From Cupriavidus laharis (GTDB lineage Bacteria > Pseudomonadota > Gammaproteobacteria > Burkholderiales > Burkholderiaceae): a stretch of 64,000 nt of DNA. The stretch is taken from NCBI RefSeq assembly GCF_914271435.1, contig NZ_CAJZAI010000013.1, positions 62,001 through 126,000 on the forward strand, read 5' to 3'. Position numbers and translations under genes: made by a program. The first letter of the stretch is position 1, and every line of letters starts with the position of its first letter. Under the pieces are notes generated by a model. The model made no database searches. It was not told where the DNA came from and worked only from the letters and a program-made list of their open reading frames with translations. This document shows, piece after piece, positions 18,118 through 28,737 of the stretch.

Positions 18118-19365
18118 TTACAGGTCCAGCAGCAGGCGAGCCGGATCTTCCAGCGCGTCCTTCATGGCAACCAGGCCCAGCACGGCTTCACGGCCGTCGA
18201 TGATGCGGTGGTCGTAGGACATTGCCAGGTAGTTCATCGGACGGATCACGATCTGACCGTCTTCCACCACCGGGCGGTCCTTGGTCGCGTGCACGCCCAG
18301 GATGGCCGATTGCGGCGGGTTGATGATCGGGGTCGACAGCATCGAACCGAACACACCACCGTTGGAGATCGAGAACGTACCGCCGGTCAGTTCTTCCAGC
18401 GACAGCTTGCCGTCACGGGCCTTGACGCCGAACTCGGCGATCTTCTTCTCGATGTCGGCCAGGGTCATCTGGTCGGCATTGCGCAGGATGGGCACCACCA
18501 GGCCGCGCGGCGAGCCTACGGCGATACCGATGTCGAAGTAGCCGTGGTAGACGATGTCGTTGCCGTCGATCGAGGCATTGATCAGCGGGAACTTCTTCAG
18601 CGCGTGCACCGCGGCCTTGACGAAGAACGACATGAAGCCCAGCTTCACGCCGTGTTCCTTCTCGAAGCGGTCCTTGTACTTGTTGCGCAAGTCCATCACC
18701 GGCTTCATGTTCACTTCATTGAAGGTGGTGAGGATGGCGTTGGTGGCTTGCGACTGGAGCAGACGCTCGGCGATACGGGCGCGCAGGCGGCTCATCGGCA
18801 CGCGCTCTTCCGGGCGGTCGCCCAGGGCGGCAAAGTCCACGTTGGTAGCAACCTGCGGCAGGGCCGGCTTGGCGGCGGCAGGAGCCGGCGCGGCCTTGGC
18901 GGCCGGCGCGGGGGCAGCGGCAGCACCCAGCACATCGCCCTTGGTGATGCGGCCATCCTTGCCGGTACCGGCAACCTGGCCGGCCGACAGGCCAGCTTCG
19001 GCCATCAGCTTGGCGGCCGACGGCATGGCAACCGCGCCAGCTGCGGCCGGAGCAGCAGCGGCAGGTGCAGGTGCAGCAGCCGGGGCCGGTGCTGCGGCTG
19101 CCGGGGCGGCGGCGCCAGCGGTGGCCTCGGTGTCGATCTTGGCGATGATTTCATCGGCCACAACGGTGTCACCATCGTTCTTGATGATCTGCGACAGCAC
19201 GCCAGCCGACGGGGCCGGCACTTCCAGCACGACCTTGTCGGTCTCGATCTCGATCAGGATCTCGTCCTGAGCGACAGCTTCGCCAGGCTTCTTCTTCCAG
19301 TTCAGCATGGTCGCTTCGGCGACCGATTCGGACAGTTGCGGAACCTTGACGTCAACAATAGCCAT
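18118..19365 (-). CDS. sucB: Dihydrolipoyllysine succinyltransferase (E2) of 2-oxoglutarate dehydrogenase
   Basis: Transfers the succinyl group from E1-bound thiamine diphosphate through lipoate to CoA. The 415-residue protein has one lipoyl domain (about 1-77) with the lipoylated Lys44 in ETDKVVLE. An Ala/Pro-rich linker (80-115), a peripheral-subunit-binding domain (about 119-150) and the acyltransferase domain with SYDHRIIDG (H386, D390) follow. It lies between sucA and lpdA. Confidence 0.97.
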   Translation of the reverse strand: MAIVDVKVPQLSESVAEATMLNWKKKPGEAVAQDEILIEIETDKVVLEVPAPSAGVLSQIIKNDGDTVVADEIIAKIDTEATAGAAAPAAAAPAPAAAPAPAAAAPAAAGAVAMPSAAKLMAEAGLSAGQVAGTGKDGRITKGDVLGAAAAPAPAAKAAPAPAAAKPALPQVATNVDFAALGDRPEERVPMSRLRARIAERLLQSQATNAILTTFNEVNMKPVMDLRNKYKDRFEKEHGVKLGFMSFFVKAAVHALKKFPLINASIDGNDIVYHGYFDIGIAVGSPRGLVVPILRNADQMTLADIEKKIAEFGVKARDGKLSLEELTGGTFSISNGGVFGSMLSTPIINPPQSAILGVHATKDRPVVEDGQIVIRPMNYLAMSYDHRIIDGREAVLGLVAMKDALEDPARLLLDL

Positions 19366-19452
19366 GGTTGTGAATTCCTCGATGTATGCGTTTTGTTCTT
19401 CAGGCAGGAAAAGGCACGGCGGTCACCTGCGAGCGCCGCCGTGCTGCCACAA

Positions 19453-22305
19453 TTACTTGGTCAGGACAAAGCCCTTGAGCTTGGAGAAAGCGGCATCCAG
19501 CAGCGCCTTCTGCTGCTCGTTGTGCTTTGCGTAGTAGCCCACCGCCGGCGAAGCGGAAGCGGGACGACCGGCATAACCGAGCTTCTGGCCTTCCGTCATG
19601 TTTTCCATGATGTAGTGCTGCACGAAGAACCAGGCACCCTGGTTCTGCGGCTCGTCCTGGCACCACACGATTTCGGTGGCGTTCGGGTATTTCTTGAGTT
19701 CTGCAGCAACTGCCTTGTGCGGGAACGGATACAGCTGTTCCAGACGGATGACGGCAGCGTCGTTTGCCTCGCGTTCCTTGCGCGTGTTGACCAGGTCGTA
19801 GTAGACCTTGCCCGAGCACATGATCACGCGCTTGACCTTGCTGGCGTTCAGTTCTTCGTGGTCGGGGATGACCGTTTCGAAGTGGCCCTTGGCCAGGTCG
19901 GACAGCGGCGAGACGGCTTCCTTGTTACGCAACAGCGACTTCGGCGTCATGATCACCAGCGGCTTGCGGAACAGACGGATCATCTGGCGGCGCAGCAGGT
20001 GGAAGATCTGTGCCGGCGTGGTCGGCTGGCAGACCTGCATGTTGTGGTCCGCGCAGAGCTGCAGGAAACGCTCGATGCGAGCCGAGCTGTGTTCCGGACC
20101 CTGGCCTTCGTAGCCGTGCGGCAGCATCAGGGTCAGGCCCGAGGCGCGGCCCCACTTCACTTCACCCGAGGAGATGAACTGGTCGATCACCACCTGGGCG
20201 CCGTTGACGAAGTCGCCGAACTGGGCTTCCCAGATCACCAGCGCGTTCGGTTCGGCGGCCGAGTAACCGTACTCGAAGCCGAGCACGGCTTCTTCAGACA
20301 GCACCGAGTCGATCACCGTGAACGGTGCCTGGTTTTCCGACACGTTCTGCAGCGGCACGTAGCTGCCGGCATCCCAGCGCTCGCGGTTCTGGTCATGCAG
20401 CACGGCGTGGCGGTGGGTGAAGGTGCCGCGGCCCGCGTCCTGGCCGGTGATACGCACCGGATAGCCCGACGACACCAGCGAAGCGAAGGCCAGGTGCTCA
20501 CCCATGCCCCAGTCCAGTGGCTGGTCGCCCCGGCCCATGTTGGCGCGATCCTTGACGACCTTCTCCACCAGCGGGTGCAGCTTCAGCGTCTCGGGCGTGG
20601 TGGTGATGCGTTCGGCCAGGCGCTTCAGTTCGGTCACCGGCACGGCGGTGTCGGCGGCATCGGTCCACTTGCGGTTCAGGAACGGCATCCAGTCCACGGC
20701 GAACTTGTTCTTGAAGTTCGACAGGACCGGGTCGGCGGTGTGCTTGCCGGCGTCCATCGCGGCGCGGTATTCCTTGACCTTCTCGTCGCCGAACTCGGCC
20801 GGGACCAGGTTCTGCGCAGCCAGCTTGTCGGCGTACAGCTTGCGCGTGCCCGGATGCTGGCTGATCTTCTTGTACATCAGCGGCTGCGTGACGGCCGGGG
20901 TGTCCTGCTCGTTGTGGCCCAGCTTGCGGAAGCAGATGATGTCGACCACGACGTCCTTGTTGAATTCCATGCGGAAATCAACGGCCAGCTGCATGGCGTA
21001 CACCACGGCTTCGGGATCGTCGCCGTTCACGTGCAGCACCGGCGCCTCGATCATCTTGACCACGTCCGTGCAGTACAGCGTCGAACGGGCGTCGCGCGGG
21101 TCGGAGGTGGTGAAGCCGATCTGGTTGTTGATGACGATGTGCATCGTGCCGCCCGTGCCGTAGCCACGGGTCTGCGCGAGGTTCAGCGTCTCCATCACCA
21201 CGCCCTGGCCGGCAAAGGCCGCGTCGCCGTGCACCTGCACCGGCAGCACTTCCTTGTGGCCGGCATCGCCGCGGCGCTCCTGGCGGGCCTTGGACGAGCC
21301 TTCGACCACCGGGTTGACAATTTCCAGGTGCGACGGGTTGAACGCGAGCGACAGGTGAACCGGGCCGCCCGCGGTCGAGACATCGCTCGAGAAGCCCTTG
21401 TGGTACTTCACGTCGCCGGCCGGCAGGTCATCGACGTGCTTGCCTTCGAATTCGGCAAACAGGTCGGCCGGCATCTTGCCCAGCGTATTGACCAGCACGT
21501 TCAGACGGCCACGGTGGGCCATGCCGATCACGATTTCCTGCACGCCCTTGCTGCCGGCCTCCTGGATCAGCTCGTCCATGGCGGCAATGAAGCTCTCGCC
21601 GCCTTCGAGCGAGAAGCGCTTCTGGCCGACGTACTTGGTGTGGAGGAAGCGTTCCAGGCCTTCGGCAGCGGTCAGGCGGTCGAGGATGTGCTTCTTCTTT
21701 TCCAGCGTGAACACCGGCTTGGAGCGCGTGGTTTCCAGGCGCTCCTGCCACCAGCGCTTCTGCGCCTGGTCGCTCACGTACATGAATTCGGCGCCGATGG
21801 TGCCGCAGTAGGTTTCGCGCAGGTTGTTCAGCAACTCGCGCAGGCTCATCGACTCCTTGCCGAAGTAGGTGTTGCTGGCATTGAAGACGATGTCGAGATC
21901 AGCTTCGGAGAAGCCGTAGAAAGCCGGGTCCAGATCCGGCAGGGGCGGACGCTCCTGGCGCTTGAGCGGGTCCAGGTCGGCCCAGTGCGAACCGATGTTG
22001 CGGTAGGCGGCGATCAGCTGGGTGGCAGCGACGCGCTTGCGGCCCATGTCGGAATCGGCCGAGGCAACAATGGTCCTGATGGGGCCTTGCTTGGCGCGCT
22101 CGGCAAACGAGGCGACGATGGGAGCGTGCGGAACGTCACGCGTATTGGAACCGTCCACAGCCGGGACATTCTGCACGGCGTCGAAATACGCGCGCCAGTT
22201 GTCGGGAACCGAGCTGGGGTTCTGGAGATAGGCTTCGTACAGCTCTTCAACGTACGGGGCGTTGCCGCCGAAGAGATACGAATTGCTCTGATACTGCTGC
22301 ATCAT
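19453..22305 (-). CDS. sucA: 2-oxoglutarate dehydrogenase E1 component
   Basis: Thiamine-diphosphate-dependent decarboxylation of 2-oxoglutarate in the TCA cycle. The 950-residue length and the whole architecture fit the family. The N-terminal segment SYLFGGNAPYVEELYEAYL mediates E2 binding. HRGRLNVLVN, the TPP/Mg region around GDAAFAGQGVVMET, and the C-terminal transketolase-like half with PHGYEGQGPEHSSAR are all present. Tandem ATG codons open the frame. It is the first gene of the sucA-sucB-lpdA operon. Confidence 0.98.
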   Translation of the reverse strand: MMQQYQSNSYLFGGNAPYVEELYEAYLQNPSSVPDNWRAYFDAVQNVPAVDGSNTRDVPHAPIVASFAERAKQGPIRTIVASADSDMGRKRVAATQLIAAYRNIGSHWADLDPLKRQERPPLPDLDPAFYGFSEADLDIVFNASNTYFGKESMSLRELLNNLRETYCGTIGAEFMYVSDQAQKRWWQERLETTRSKPVFTLEKKKHILDRLTAAEGLERFLHTKYVGQKRFSLEGGESFIAAMDELIQEAGSKGVQEIVIGMAHRGRLNVLVNTLGKMPADLFAEFEGKHVDDLPAGDVKYHKGFSSDVSTAGGPVHLSLAFNPSHLEIVNPVVEGSSKARQERRGDAGHKEVLPVQVHGDAAFAGQGVVMETLNLAQTRGYGTGGTMHIVINNQIGFTTSDPRDARSTLYCTDVVKMIEAPVLHVNGDDPEAVVYAMQLAVDFRMEFNKDVVVDIICFRKLGHNEQDTPAVTQPLMYKKISQHPGTRKLYADKLAAQNLVPAEFGDEKVKEYRAAMDAGKHTADPVLSNFKNKFAVDWMPFLNRKWTDAADTAVPVTELKRLAERITTTPETLKLHPLVEKVVKDRANMGRGDQPLDWGMGEHLAFASLVSSGYPVRITGQDAGRGTFTHRHAVLHDQNRERWDAGSYVPLQNVSENQAPFTVIDSVLSEEAVLGFEYGYSAAEPNALVIWEAQFGDFVNGAQVVIDQFISSGEVKWGRASGLTLMLPHGYEGQGPEHSSARIERFLQLCADHNMQVCQPTTPAQIFHLLRRQMIRLFRKPLVIMTPKSLLRNKEAVSPLSDLAKGHFETVIPDHEELNASKVKRVIMCSGKVYYDLVNTRKEREANDAAVIRLEQLYPFPHKAVAAELKKYPNATEIVWCQDEPQNQGAWFFVQHYIMENMTEGQKLGYAGRPASASPAVGYYAKHNEQQKALLDAAFSKLKGFVLTK

Positions 22306-22615
22306 GGGACGCTCACTTTTCTCCGGGAATGCCGGAGCTCAGCGGGTTATTCAACCTTCCGCGACACGGCTTGACCGGTTAGCGGATTGCAAACAACTCT
22401 TGGGAGCCCAACTGATGGCTCTTGAACAAACGGCACCACGAGGGCGCCGAAGTGGAAGTGCCATCACAAGGCCCGAAAGGGCAAGTTGTGCGGGGAAGGA
22501 CCTAAGTCTTCACGGCGGTAAGAATAGCACGTTTGCTTATGCGCGATGTGGACTTTTCGCGATGCGGGATTACGCAGCGCATCAATTCGCGCCATAAACA
22601 ACATATCCGCAACAA
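22306..22615 (-). other. Leader and promoter region of sucA (310 bp without a gene)
   Basis: No supported gene. On the minus strand there is a possible -10 TATTCT (22526-22521) without a good -35. A small hairpin (CTCCGG/CCGGAG, 22321-22337) lies 16-30 bases before the sucA start, and a GCCC-TTTC-GGGC stem lies further up. If the -10 is right, the leader is about 210 nt long. Confidence 0.4.
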
Positions 22616-23383
22616 TTATCCGGCCGGCGCAATAGCATCGACTGCGTCTGTAATCAGTCCGTCCAGCCCCCAGCCAAGCAGTTGGGCAGCCCGCTCCGGC
22701 TCGTTCACGGTGTAGCTCAGCACCTTTAGCCCGGCGGCATGCGCGGCGGCAATGACCTGCGCGTCCAGCACGCGGTAGTTCGCGTCCAGCGCGACGCAGC
22801 CGAGTGCCTGCGCACGCGCAAGCCAGTCCGGAGGCAGCACATCCACGAGCAATGCGCGCGGCAACTCTGGAACGGCGTCGCGCGCCGCCGCCAGCGCTTC
22901 CTCGGAGAACGACGACAGCAGTGGCGGCACCGCGGCACCCCGCCACAGGGATTGTGCATCCAGCGCGACCGCAGCACCGGTCTGCGTTTCCCGCCCGGGC
23001 ACCGGCTTGATCTCGATGTTGCTGTACAGCCCGTTGGCTTGCGTATAGCGCGCGATGGCGGCCAGCGTCGGCACCGGCTCGCCGGCATATCCCGGGCTGT
23101 GCCAGGCACCTGCATCGAGCTGCGCCAGCTCGCACAGGTTCAGCGCATCGACGCGGCCGGCACCGGAGGTCGTCCGGTCCAGCGTGGCATCGTGCATCAG
23201 GACCGGCTTGCCGTCCGCACTGAGCTTCACGTCGAACTCGAACATCCGGTAGCCGAACGACGCCCCCAGGCGAAATGCCGCCAGCGTATTCTCCGGCGCG
23301 AGCTTGCCGGCGCCGCGGTGTGCGATGTGGCGGGGGTATGGCCAGTTGGCCGCCGTGACCGCCGCAGAATTCGGTGCGCCCAT
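22616..23383 (-). CDS. ugpQ: Glycerophosphodiester phosphodiesterase UgpQ
   Basis: Cleaves glycerophosphodiesters to glycerol-3-phosphate and an alcohol in the cytoplasm. The 255-residue GDPD domain shows HRGAGKLAPENTLAAF (catalytic His and Asn), FEFDVKLSADGKPVLMHD (metal-binding residues and second catalytic His), NIEIKP and a C-terminal LITDAVD. There is no signal peptide. It begins two bases after ugpC and closes the ugpBAECQ operon. Confidence 0.95.
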   Translation of the reverse strand: MGAPNSAAVTAANWPYPRHIAHRGAGKLAPENTLAAFRLGASFGYRMFEFDVKLSADGKPVLMHDATLDRTTSGAGRVDALNLCELAQLDAGAWHSPGYAGEPVPTLAAIARYTQANGLYSNIEIKPVPGRETQTGAAVALDAQSLWRGAAVPPLLSSFSEEALAAARDAVPELPRALLVDVLPPDWLARAQALGCVALDANYRVLDAQVIAAAHAAGLKVLSYTVNEPERAAQLLGWGLDGLITDAVDAIAPAG

Positions 23384-23385
23384 GG

Positions 23386-24483
23386 TCAGGCCTCGATACG
23401 CTTGCCCGTCTGGGCGTCGTAGAAATGAAGATGATCCGCCGACGATGTCACCGGCAGCTTGTCGCCGGCGCGCACCTGCGCATGGCTGTCCAGGCGCACG
23501 ACGATGGGCTGGCCGCCCAGCGATCCATAGGCGAAGGAGTCCGCGCCCAGTGCCTCGACCACGCGCACATCCACTTCGGCAATCGCGTCATGCGCGCCGC
23601 ACGGCTCGATGTGCTCGGGCCGCAGCCCCAGCAGCGCCTCGCCGGGCAGGTGCAGCCCCATCGGCAGGTGGCCCAGCGTTGCGCCGTTGACGTTGCCCTC
23701 CTTGCCGACTACCCGCATCTGTGCCCCGCCGGCCTCGCCGTTGCGCACGACCGGAACAAGATTCATCGGCGGCGAACCGATGAAACCGGCGACGAAAGTG
23801 CTCGCCGGGCGCGAATAGACGTCCAGCGGCGTGCCGATCTGCTCGACGCGCCCGCCGTTGAGCACCATCATGCGGTCGGCCAGCGTCATGGCCTCCACCT
23901 GGTCATGGGTCACGTACAGGCTGGTGGTGCCCAGGCGCCGATGCAGTTCCTTGAGTTCCAGGCGCATCTGCACGCGCAGCTTGGCGTCGAGGTTCGACAG
24001 CGGTTCATCGAACAGGAACACCGATGGCTCGCGCACAATGGCTCGGCCCATCGCCACGCGCTGGCGCTGCCCGCCCGAAAGTTGCCGAGGCTTGCGATCC
24101 AGCAGTGGCGCCAGTTCCAGGATGCCCGCCGCATGCCTGACGCGCTGCTCGATCTCGGCCTTGGCCATGCCGCGGATCTTCAGCCCGTATGCCATGTTGT
24201 CGTACACGGTCATGTGCGGGTAGAGCGCGTAATTCTGGAACACCATGGCGATGTCCCGCTCCGCCGGCTCCAGCTGGTTGACGATCCTGTCGCCGATGTG
24301 GATGTCGCCGCCCGTGATGGTCTCCAGACCCGCCACCATGCGCAGCAGCGTCGACTTGCCGCAACCGGACGGCCCCACTATGACGATGAACTCGCCATCG
24401 GCGATCTCCATGTCGATACCATGCACGACCTTGACGTTGCCGGCATAGGTCTTCTGAACATTGCGAAGCGACAGTTTTGCCAT
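23386..24483 (-). CDS. ugpC: sn-Glycerol-3-phosphate ABC transporter ATP-binding protein
   Basis: The ATPase of the UgpBAEC importer. From ATG 24483 it has 365 residues, with Walker [10 protein letters not shown] (37-45), signature LSGGQ (135-139), Walker B FLFDE (D159, E160) and the H-loop VTHD. The C-terminal OB-type regulatory domain (about 240-365) is as in MalK/UgpC. In known systems this subunit can be inhibited by internal phosphate. Confidence 0.95.
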   Translation of the reverse strand: MAKLSLRNVQKTYAGNVKVVHGIDMEIADGEFIVIVGPSGCGKSTLLRMVAGLETITGGDIHIGDRIVNQLEPAERDIAMVFQNYALYPHMTVYDNMAYGLKIRGMAKAEIEQRVRHAAGILELAPLLDRKPRQLSGGQRQRVAMGRAIVREPSVFLFDEPLSNLDAKLRVQMRLELKELHRRLGTTSLYVTHDQVEAMTLADRMMVLNGGRVEQIGTPLDVYSRPASTFVAGFIGSPPMNLVPVVRNGEAGGAQMRVVGKEGNVNGATLGHLPMGLHLPGEALLGLRPEHIEPCGAHDAIAEVDVRVVEALGADSFAYGSLGGQPIVVRLDSHAQVRAGDKLPVTSSADHLHFYDAQTGKRIEA

Positions 24484-24523
24484 TGTCCTGTTCCTGTACA
24501 GCCTGCGTGACCCGGTCACTCGC

Positions 24524-25372
24524 TCATTTTTCGGTTTCGACCAGTCCCTTGACGAACCACTTCTGCATCAGCACGACGACGATGGCTGGCGGGATCATCG
24601 CGAGCATGACAGTAGCCATCACCAGGTTCCAGTCCGTTGCCGCGTCGCCCGAGCGCGAAATCATCTGCGTCACGCCCACCACCACCGGCGTCATCGACTT
24701 CTGCGTGGTGATCAGCAGCGGCCACAAGTACTGGTTCCAGCCGTAGATGAACTGGATCACGAACAGCGCCGCGATGCTGGTGCGCGACAGCGGCAGCACC
24801 ACGTCCCAGAAGAAGCGCAGCGGCCCGGCCCCATCGATGCGTGCCGCTTCGGCCAGCTCATCGGGAATGGTCAGGAAGAACTGCCGGAACAGGAACGTGG
24901 CCGTGGCAGAGGCAATGATCGGAATCGTCAGGCCGAAATAGCTGTCCAGCATGCCCAGGTCCGACACCACCTTGTAAGTCGGCAGGATGCGGACCTCCAC
25001 CGGCAGCATCAACGTGATGAAGATGAGCCAGAAGAATGTCTTACGCAGCGGGAAGCGGAAATAGACGATGGCAAAGGCCGAGATGATCGAGATGGCGATC
25101 TTGCCCAGCGCGATCCCGAGCGCCATGATGAGGCTATTCTTCATCATGGTGGATACGGGCGACGCTGCCTCACCCACGCCCTGGAACAGCACGGTGCGAT
25201 AGTTCTCGATCAGGTGGCCGCCGGGAATCAGCGTCATCGGTGCGTCGAGCACCTGCTCCGCCGTCAGCGAGGACGCGACGAAGGTCAGGTAGACCGGGAA
25301 CACCACGATGACCATGCCGACGATCAGTACCAGGTGCGTCAGGAAATCCAGGAAAGGACGGCGTTCTACCAT
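24524..25372 (-). CDS. ugpE: sn-Glycerol-3-phosphate ABC transporter permease UgpE
   Basis: 282 residues with six predicted membrane helices and the [24 protein letters not shown] loop that contacts the ATPase. It pairs with UgpA to form the channel. It lies ten bases after ugpA and 40 before ugpC. Confidence 0.94.
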   Translation of the reverse strand: MVERRPFLDFLTHLVLIVGMVIVVFPVYLTFVASSLTAEQVLDAPMTLIPGGHLIENYRTVLFQGVGEAASPVSTMMKNSLIMALGIALGKIAISIISAFAIVYFRFPLRKTFFWLIFITLMLPVEVRILPTYKVVSDLGMLDSYFGLTIPIIASATATFLFRQFFLTIPDELAEAARIDGAGPLRFFWDVVLPLSRTSIAALFVIQFIYGWNQYLWPLLITTQKSMTPVVVGVTQMISRSGDAATDWNLVMATVMLAMIPPAIVVVLMQKWFVKGLVETEK

Positions 25373-25382
25373 GATGCCCTCC

Positions 25383-26264
25383 TCAATACTGGACCTTGCG
25401 CTCGACGTAGCGGAACTGCACCACCGTCAGCGCGATGACAATCACCATCAGCACCACCGACTGTGCCGCCGAACCGCCGATATCCATGCCGCGGAAGCCG
25501 TCGTGGAACACCTTGTAGACCAGGGTATTGGTCGAATTGAATGGCCCACCGTGCGTCACGGCATCGATGATGGCAAAGGTGTCGAAGAAGGCGTAGACCA
25601 CGTTGATCACCATCAGGAAGAAAGTGGTCGGCGACAGCAGCGGGAAAATGATCGACCAGAAGCGGCGCCACGGGCCGGCCCCGTCAATGGCCGCGGCCTC
25701 GATCAGTGAACGCGGAATGCTCTGCAGGCCCGCCAGGAAGAACAGGAAGTTGTAGCTGATCTGCTTCCATGCAGCCGCCAGCACGACCAGCAGCAGCGCC
25801 TGGTTGCCGTCGAGCAGGAAGTTCCAGTTCACGCCGAGCCGGTGCAAGCCATAGGACACCACGCCGAGCGTGGGGTTGAACATGAACATCCACAGCACGC
25901 CCGCCACTGCCGGCGCCACCGCATAGGGCCAGATCAACAGGGTCTTGTAGCCGACCGCGGCGCGCACGACGCGGTCGGCGAAATACGCGAGCAGCAGCGC
26001 CGTCGACAGTCCGACCACCGTGACGCCGACCGCGAAGATAGCAGTCACCTCGAAGGACTCGACATAGAGCGGGTCGTTCCAGAGCGTGCGGAAGTTGTCC
26101 AGTCCGACGAATTCCAGGTTGATGCCAAAGGCATCCTGCTGAAGCATGGACTGATACAACGCCTGCCCGGCGGGCAGGAAAAAGAATACCAAGGTGATGA
26201 CAATCTGCGGCAACACCAGCAGATAAGGCAACCACGGCGAGCGGAAAACAACGCGTTTTTCCAT
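25383..26264 (-). CDS. ugpA: sn-Glycerol-3-phosphate ABC transporter permease UgpA
   Basis: 293 residues with six membrane helices and an EAA loop ([21 protein letters not shown] region). I prefer the ATG at 26264, because the AAGGA site then lies nine bases upstream. The ATG at 26273 directly abuts that site. It is preceded by two strong hairpins separating it from ugpB. Confidence 0.94.
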   Translation of the reverse strand: MEKRVVFRSPWLPYLLVLPQIVITLVFFFLPAGQALYQSMLQQDAFGINLEFVGLDNFRTLWNDPLYVESFEVTAIFAVGVTVVGLSTALLLAYFADRVVRAAVGYKTLLIWPYAVAPAVAGVLWMFMFNPTLGVVSYGLHRLGVNWNFLLDGNQALLLVVLAAAWKQISYNFLFFLAGLQSIPRSLIEAAAIDGAGPWRRFWSIIFPLLSPTTFFLMVINVVYAFFDTFAIIDAVTHGGPFNSTNTLVYKVFHDGFRGMDIGGSAAQSVVLMVIVIALTVVQFRYVERKVQY

Positions 26265-26280
26265 CAGCAGCATTCCTTCG

Positions 26281-26348
26281 ACCGCCGCGCGTGGCGGCGT
26301 CGGGGTGAAACCTGGCCGGGGCAGCGCGCCATATATCCGCCGCCCCGG
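26281..26348 (-). other. Two hairpins between ugpB and ugpA
   Basis: One hairpin is CCGGGGC/GCCCCGG (26316-26348, 19-base loop) and the other CCGCC/GGCGG (26282-26297). Neither has a T-run. They stand right after the ugpB stop, so they probably protect the 3' end of ugpB mRNA and lower expression of the membrane subunits relative to the binding protein. Confidence 0.5.
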
Positions 26349-26372
26349 AAGCCTGCTCAGTTCGCCAGGAAC

Positions 26373-27689
26373 TTACTCGCGAGCCGTCTTCTGGAAGCGT
26401 TCGAGCAACTCGTTGCCGCGCCGCACGGCGTCGTCCAGCGCCGTCTTGGGCTCCTTCTTGCCGGCCCAGACGGCTTCGAGTTCCTCATCCACCACGGTGC
26501 GGATCTGCACCATATTGCCCAGGCGCACGCCCCGCGACTTGTCGGTGGTCTTGACCACCATCTGCTGCACCGACACATCGGCACCCGGATTCTTGTCGTA
26601 GTATCCGGACTTCTTGGTCAGTTCGTAGGCAGCCATCGTCACCGGCAGGTAACCGGTGGCCTGGTGCCAATCCGACTGGATCTCGGGGCGGGACAGGAAC
26701 GTGAAGAACTTGGCTACGCCCTTGTACTCCTCGGGCTTCTTGCCGCCCATCACCCAGAGCGAAGCGCCGCCGATGATGGTGTTCTGCGGGGCACCCGGTA
26801 CGTCCGGGTAGTACGGCAGCTGCGATACGGCAAAGGCAAACTTGGCGTTCTTGCGGATATTGGCCAGGGAAGCCGACGAACCCGTGAACATCGCGCATTC
26901 GCCGTTGTAGAACTTGGCCTGAGATTCTGCCTTGCGGCCGCCGTAGCTGAAGTAGCCCTTCTTCACCATGTCCTGCAGGTTGGTGATGTGCTTGACATGG
27001 AGCGGGCTGTTGAAGACCAGGCGCGTATCGGTGCCGCCGAAGCCGTTGTTCCTGGTCGCGTACAGCGTGTTGTGCCATGCCGAGAAACTCTCGAGATGCA
27101 CCCAGCCCTGCCAGTCGGTCGTATAAGCGCAGTTGGTCCCCGAGGCCTTGAGCTTGGCCGAATACTGCATGACTTCCGGCCAGGTCTTGGGCGGCTTTTC
27201 AGGATCCAGGCCTGCTTTCTTGAAGGCGTCCTTGTTGTAATAGAAGACCGTAGTGGAACTGTTGAACGGGAACGAGAGCATCTCGCCCTTCGACGAGGTG
27301 TAGTAACCGGCCACCGCGGGAATGTAGGCCTTCTGGTCGAACTTCTCGCCCGCGTCCTTCATGACGACCGAGACCGGCTTGATGGCACCCTTGGCACTCA
27401 TCATGGTCGCAGTCCCGACTTCGAAGACCTGCAGGATGGCCGGGGCGCCGCCCGCACGGAACGCGGCAATGCCGGCCGCCATGGTTTCGTCATAGTTGCC
27501 CTTGTTGACGGGCACGACCTTGTACTCGGACTGGCTGGCGTTGAACTTGCCGGCGATCTCGTTGACCTTGTCATTGAGGGCACCCTGCATCGCATGCCAC
27601 CACTGGATCTCGACCGCTGCCTGGGCGCTGCCTGCCCCGGTAAGGGCGGCCAGCACGGCGATCTTCAGCACACTACGGGAAAAGGACAT
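26373..27689 (-). CDS. ugpB: sn-Glycerol-3-phosphate periplasmic binding protein UgpB
   Basis: The periplasmic receptor of the importer. It has 438 residues with a signal peptide of about 24 (ending GSAQA, then [10 protein letters not shown]). The mature part is a family 1 solute-binding fold with the [11 protein letters not shown] start and the [13 protein letters not shown] segment seen in UgpB. It is the first gene of the ugp operon. A possible Pho box lies upstream. Confidence 0.95.
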   Translation of the reverse strand: MSFSRSVLKIAVLAALTGAGSAQAAVEIQWWHAMQGALNDKVNEIAGKFNASQSEYKVVPVNKGNYDETMAAGIAAFRAGGAPAILQVFEVGTATMMSAKGAIKPVSVVMKDAGEKFDQKAYIPAVAGYYTSSKGEMLSFPFNSSTTVFYYNKDAFKKAGLDPEKPPKTWPEVMQYSAKLKASGTNCAYTTDWQGWVHLESFSAWHNTLYATRNNGFGGTDTRLVFNSPLHVKHITNLQDMVKKGYFSYGGRKAESQAKFYNGECAMFTGSSASLANIRKNAKFAFAVSQLPYYPDVPGAPQNTIIGGASLWVMGGKKPEEYKGVAKFFTFLSRPEIQSDWHQATGYLPVTMAAYELTKKSGYYDKNPGADVSVQQMVVKTTDKSRGVRLGNMVQIRTVVDEELEAVWAGKKEPKTALDDAVRRGNELLERFQKTARE

Positions 27690-27737
27690 GGGTGGTCTCT
27701 CCTGGTGAGATTCTTCGCTGCATTGGGGAACGAGCGA

Positions 27738-27770
27738 ATTTATGTGCTTTTTGTGACAGCGGCATGTTAC
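27738..27770 (-). promoter_or_regulatory. Possible PhoB box upstream of ugpB
   Basis: On the minus strand three 11-base units follow each other: GTAACATGCCG, CTGTCACAAAA and AGCACATAAAT. The middle one matches six of seven bases of the CTGTCAT Pho unit; the outer two match only partly. Established knowledge: ugp operons are commonly PhoB-regulated. No clear -10 was identified. Confidence 0.4.
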
Positions 27771-27884
27771 GCCTGTCGCACCTCGGGGAGCAATTCAGCA
27801 AAATCACCAGTACGCAGCATATTGCAGCGCAACGCGGGCAAGGGCGGCAGAGGTCAGCAGAGCTCGGCAGTACAATGCGGACCC

Positions 27885-28682
27885 ATGCAACCGCTGCGAA
27901 ACCTGCCCGCCACCGCCCTGCGCCGCGTGCGCGGAATCCTGACCGACATCGACGGCACCCTGACCACGGGCGGCAGGCTGCCGGCGCGCGCGGGCCTGGC
28001 GCTGGAGCAGCTCCGCCTGTCCGGCCTGCATGTCATCCCGGTGACCGGCCGCTGCATTGCCTGGGCCGAGATCCTGGTCCGGCTCTGGCCAGTGGATGCC
28101 ATCATCGGCGAGAACGGCGCCTTCTACTCCCATCTGCGCGACGGCCGGCTGCTGACGCGCTTCCTCGACAATGCCCCGGCCCGCGCCCGCAACCTGGAGC
28201 GCATCCGTGCCCTGGGCGAACGGATCCTGCGCGAGGTGCCCGGCAGCGCCCTGGCCTCCGACCAGGCCTGGCACGCCGCCGACCTGGCCATCGACCATGC
28301 GGAGGACGTTGCGCCGCTGCCGGCCGATGCCGTAGCCCATATCCTCCGGCTCATGCAGGACGCCGGCATGACCGCCACGGTCAGCTCCATCCACGTCAAC
28401 GGCTGGTTCGGCCGGCATGACAAGCTGAGCATGAGCCGGCTGTGCGCAGCCGAACTGCTTGGCGAGGATCTCGACGCGCGGCGCGACGAATGGCTGTTCA
28501 TTGGCGATTCGGCCAACGATGCCAGCATGTTCGCGCATTTCCCGCTGTCGGTCGGCGTGGCCAACGTGCGCGAGATCCTGCCGCAATTGCCGGTCGCACC
28601 GGCCTATGTGACCGATGCCAGCGGCGGCGAAGGATTCGCGGAGATGGCAGCGCAACTGCTTGCCGCACACAGCCGGCAATGA
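27885..28682 (+). CDS. HAD-superfamily (IIB/Cof-type) hydrolase, substrate unknown
   Basis: 265 residues. Motif I LTDIDGTLT (nucleophile Asp at about 20), motif II VTGRC (about 52), and motif IV GDSANDASMF all agree with a HAD phosphatase with a C2B cap, as in sucrose-phosphate, mannosyl-3-phosphoglycerate and Cof-type phosphatases. The frame is open far upstream, but the protein-like part begins at this ATG. A TACAAT hexamer lies eight bases before the ATG without a matching -35. It is divergent from ugpB and convergent with ntrC, with a shared terminator. The substrate cannot be told from sequence. Confidence 0.85.
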   Translation: MQPLRNLPATALRRVRGILTDIDGTLTTGGRLPARAGLALEQLRLSGLHVIPVTGRCIAWAEILVRLWPVDAIIGENGAFYSHLRDGRLLTRFLDNAPARARNLERIRALGERILREVPGSALASDQAWHAADLAIDHAEDVAPLPADAVAHILRLMQDAGMTATVSSIHVNGWFGRHDKLSMSRLCAAELLGEDLDARRDEWLFIGDSANDASMFAHFPLSVGVANVREILPQLPVAPAYVTDASGGEGFAEMAAQLLAAHSRQ

Positions 28683-28683
28683 C

Positions 28684-28709
28684 AAAGGCCGGGGCGAACC
28701 CGGCCTTTT
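28684..28709. terminator. Intrinsic terminator between the HAD gene and ntrC
   Basis: A perfect 10-bp stem (AAAGGCCGGG/CCCGGCCTTT, five-base loop) ends in TTTT on the plus strand and in a short T-run on the minus strand. It can serve both convergent genes. Confidence 0.75.
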
Positions 28710-28737
28710 CACTGTTCACTGAACGCCGCAGCCCGGC

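Noticed and set aside
18208-22374. A plus-strand open frame of 1388 codons opposite sucA and sucB
   Set aside because: It is the reverse reading of conserved enzyme genes in GC-rich DNA, is rich in His/Arg/Val without domain structure, and has no ribosome site. The minus-strand proteins are unambiguous.
25842-27884. The upstream part of a 946-codon plus-strand frame leading into the HAD phosphatase
   Set aside because: The first 680 codons run antisense to ugpA and ugpB. HAD-like sequence begins only at 27885.
27871-27884. A possible leaderless start for the HAD gene (TACAAT eight bases before ATG)
   Set aside because: No acceptable -35 at 16-18 bases, so the hexamer alone is not enough.
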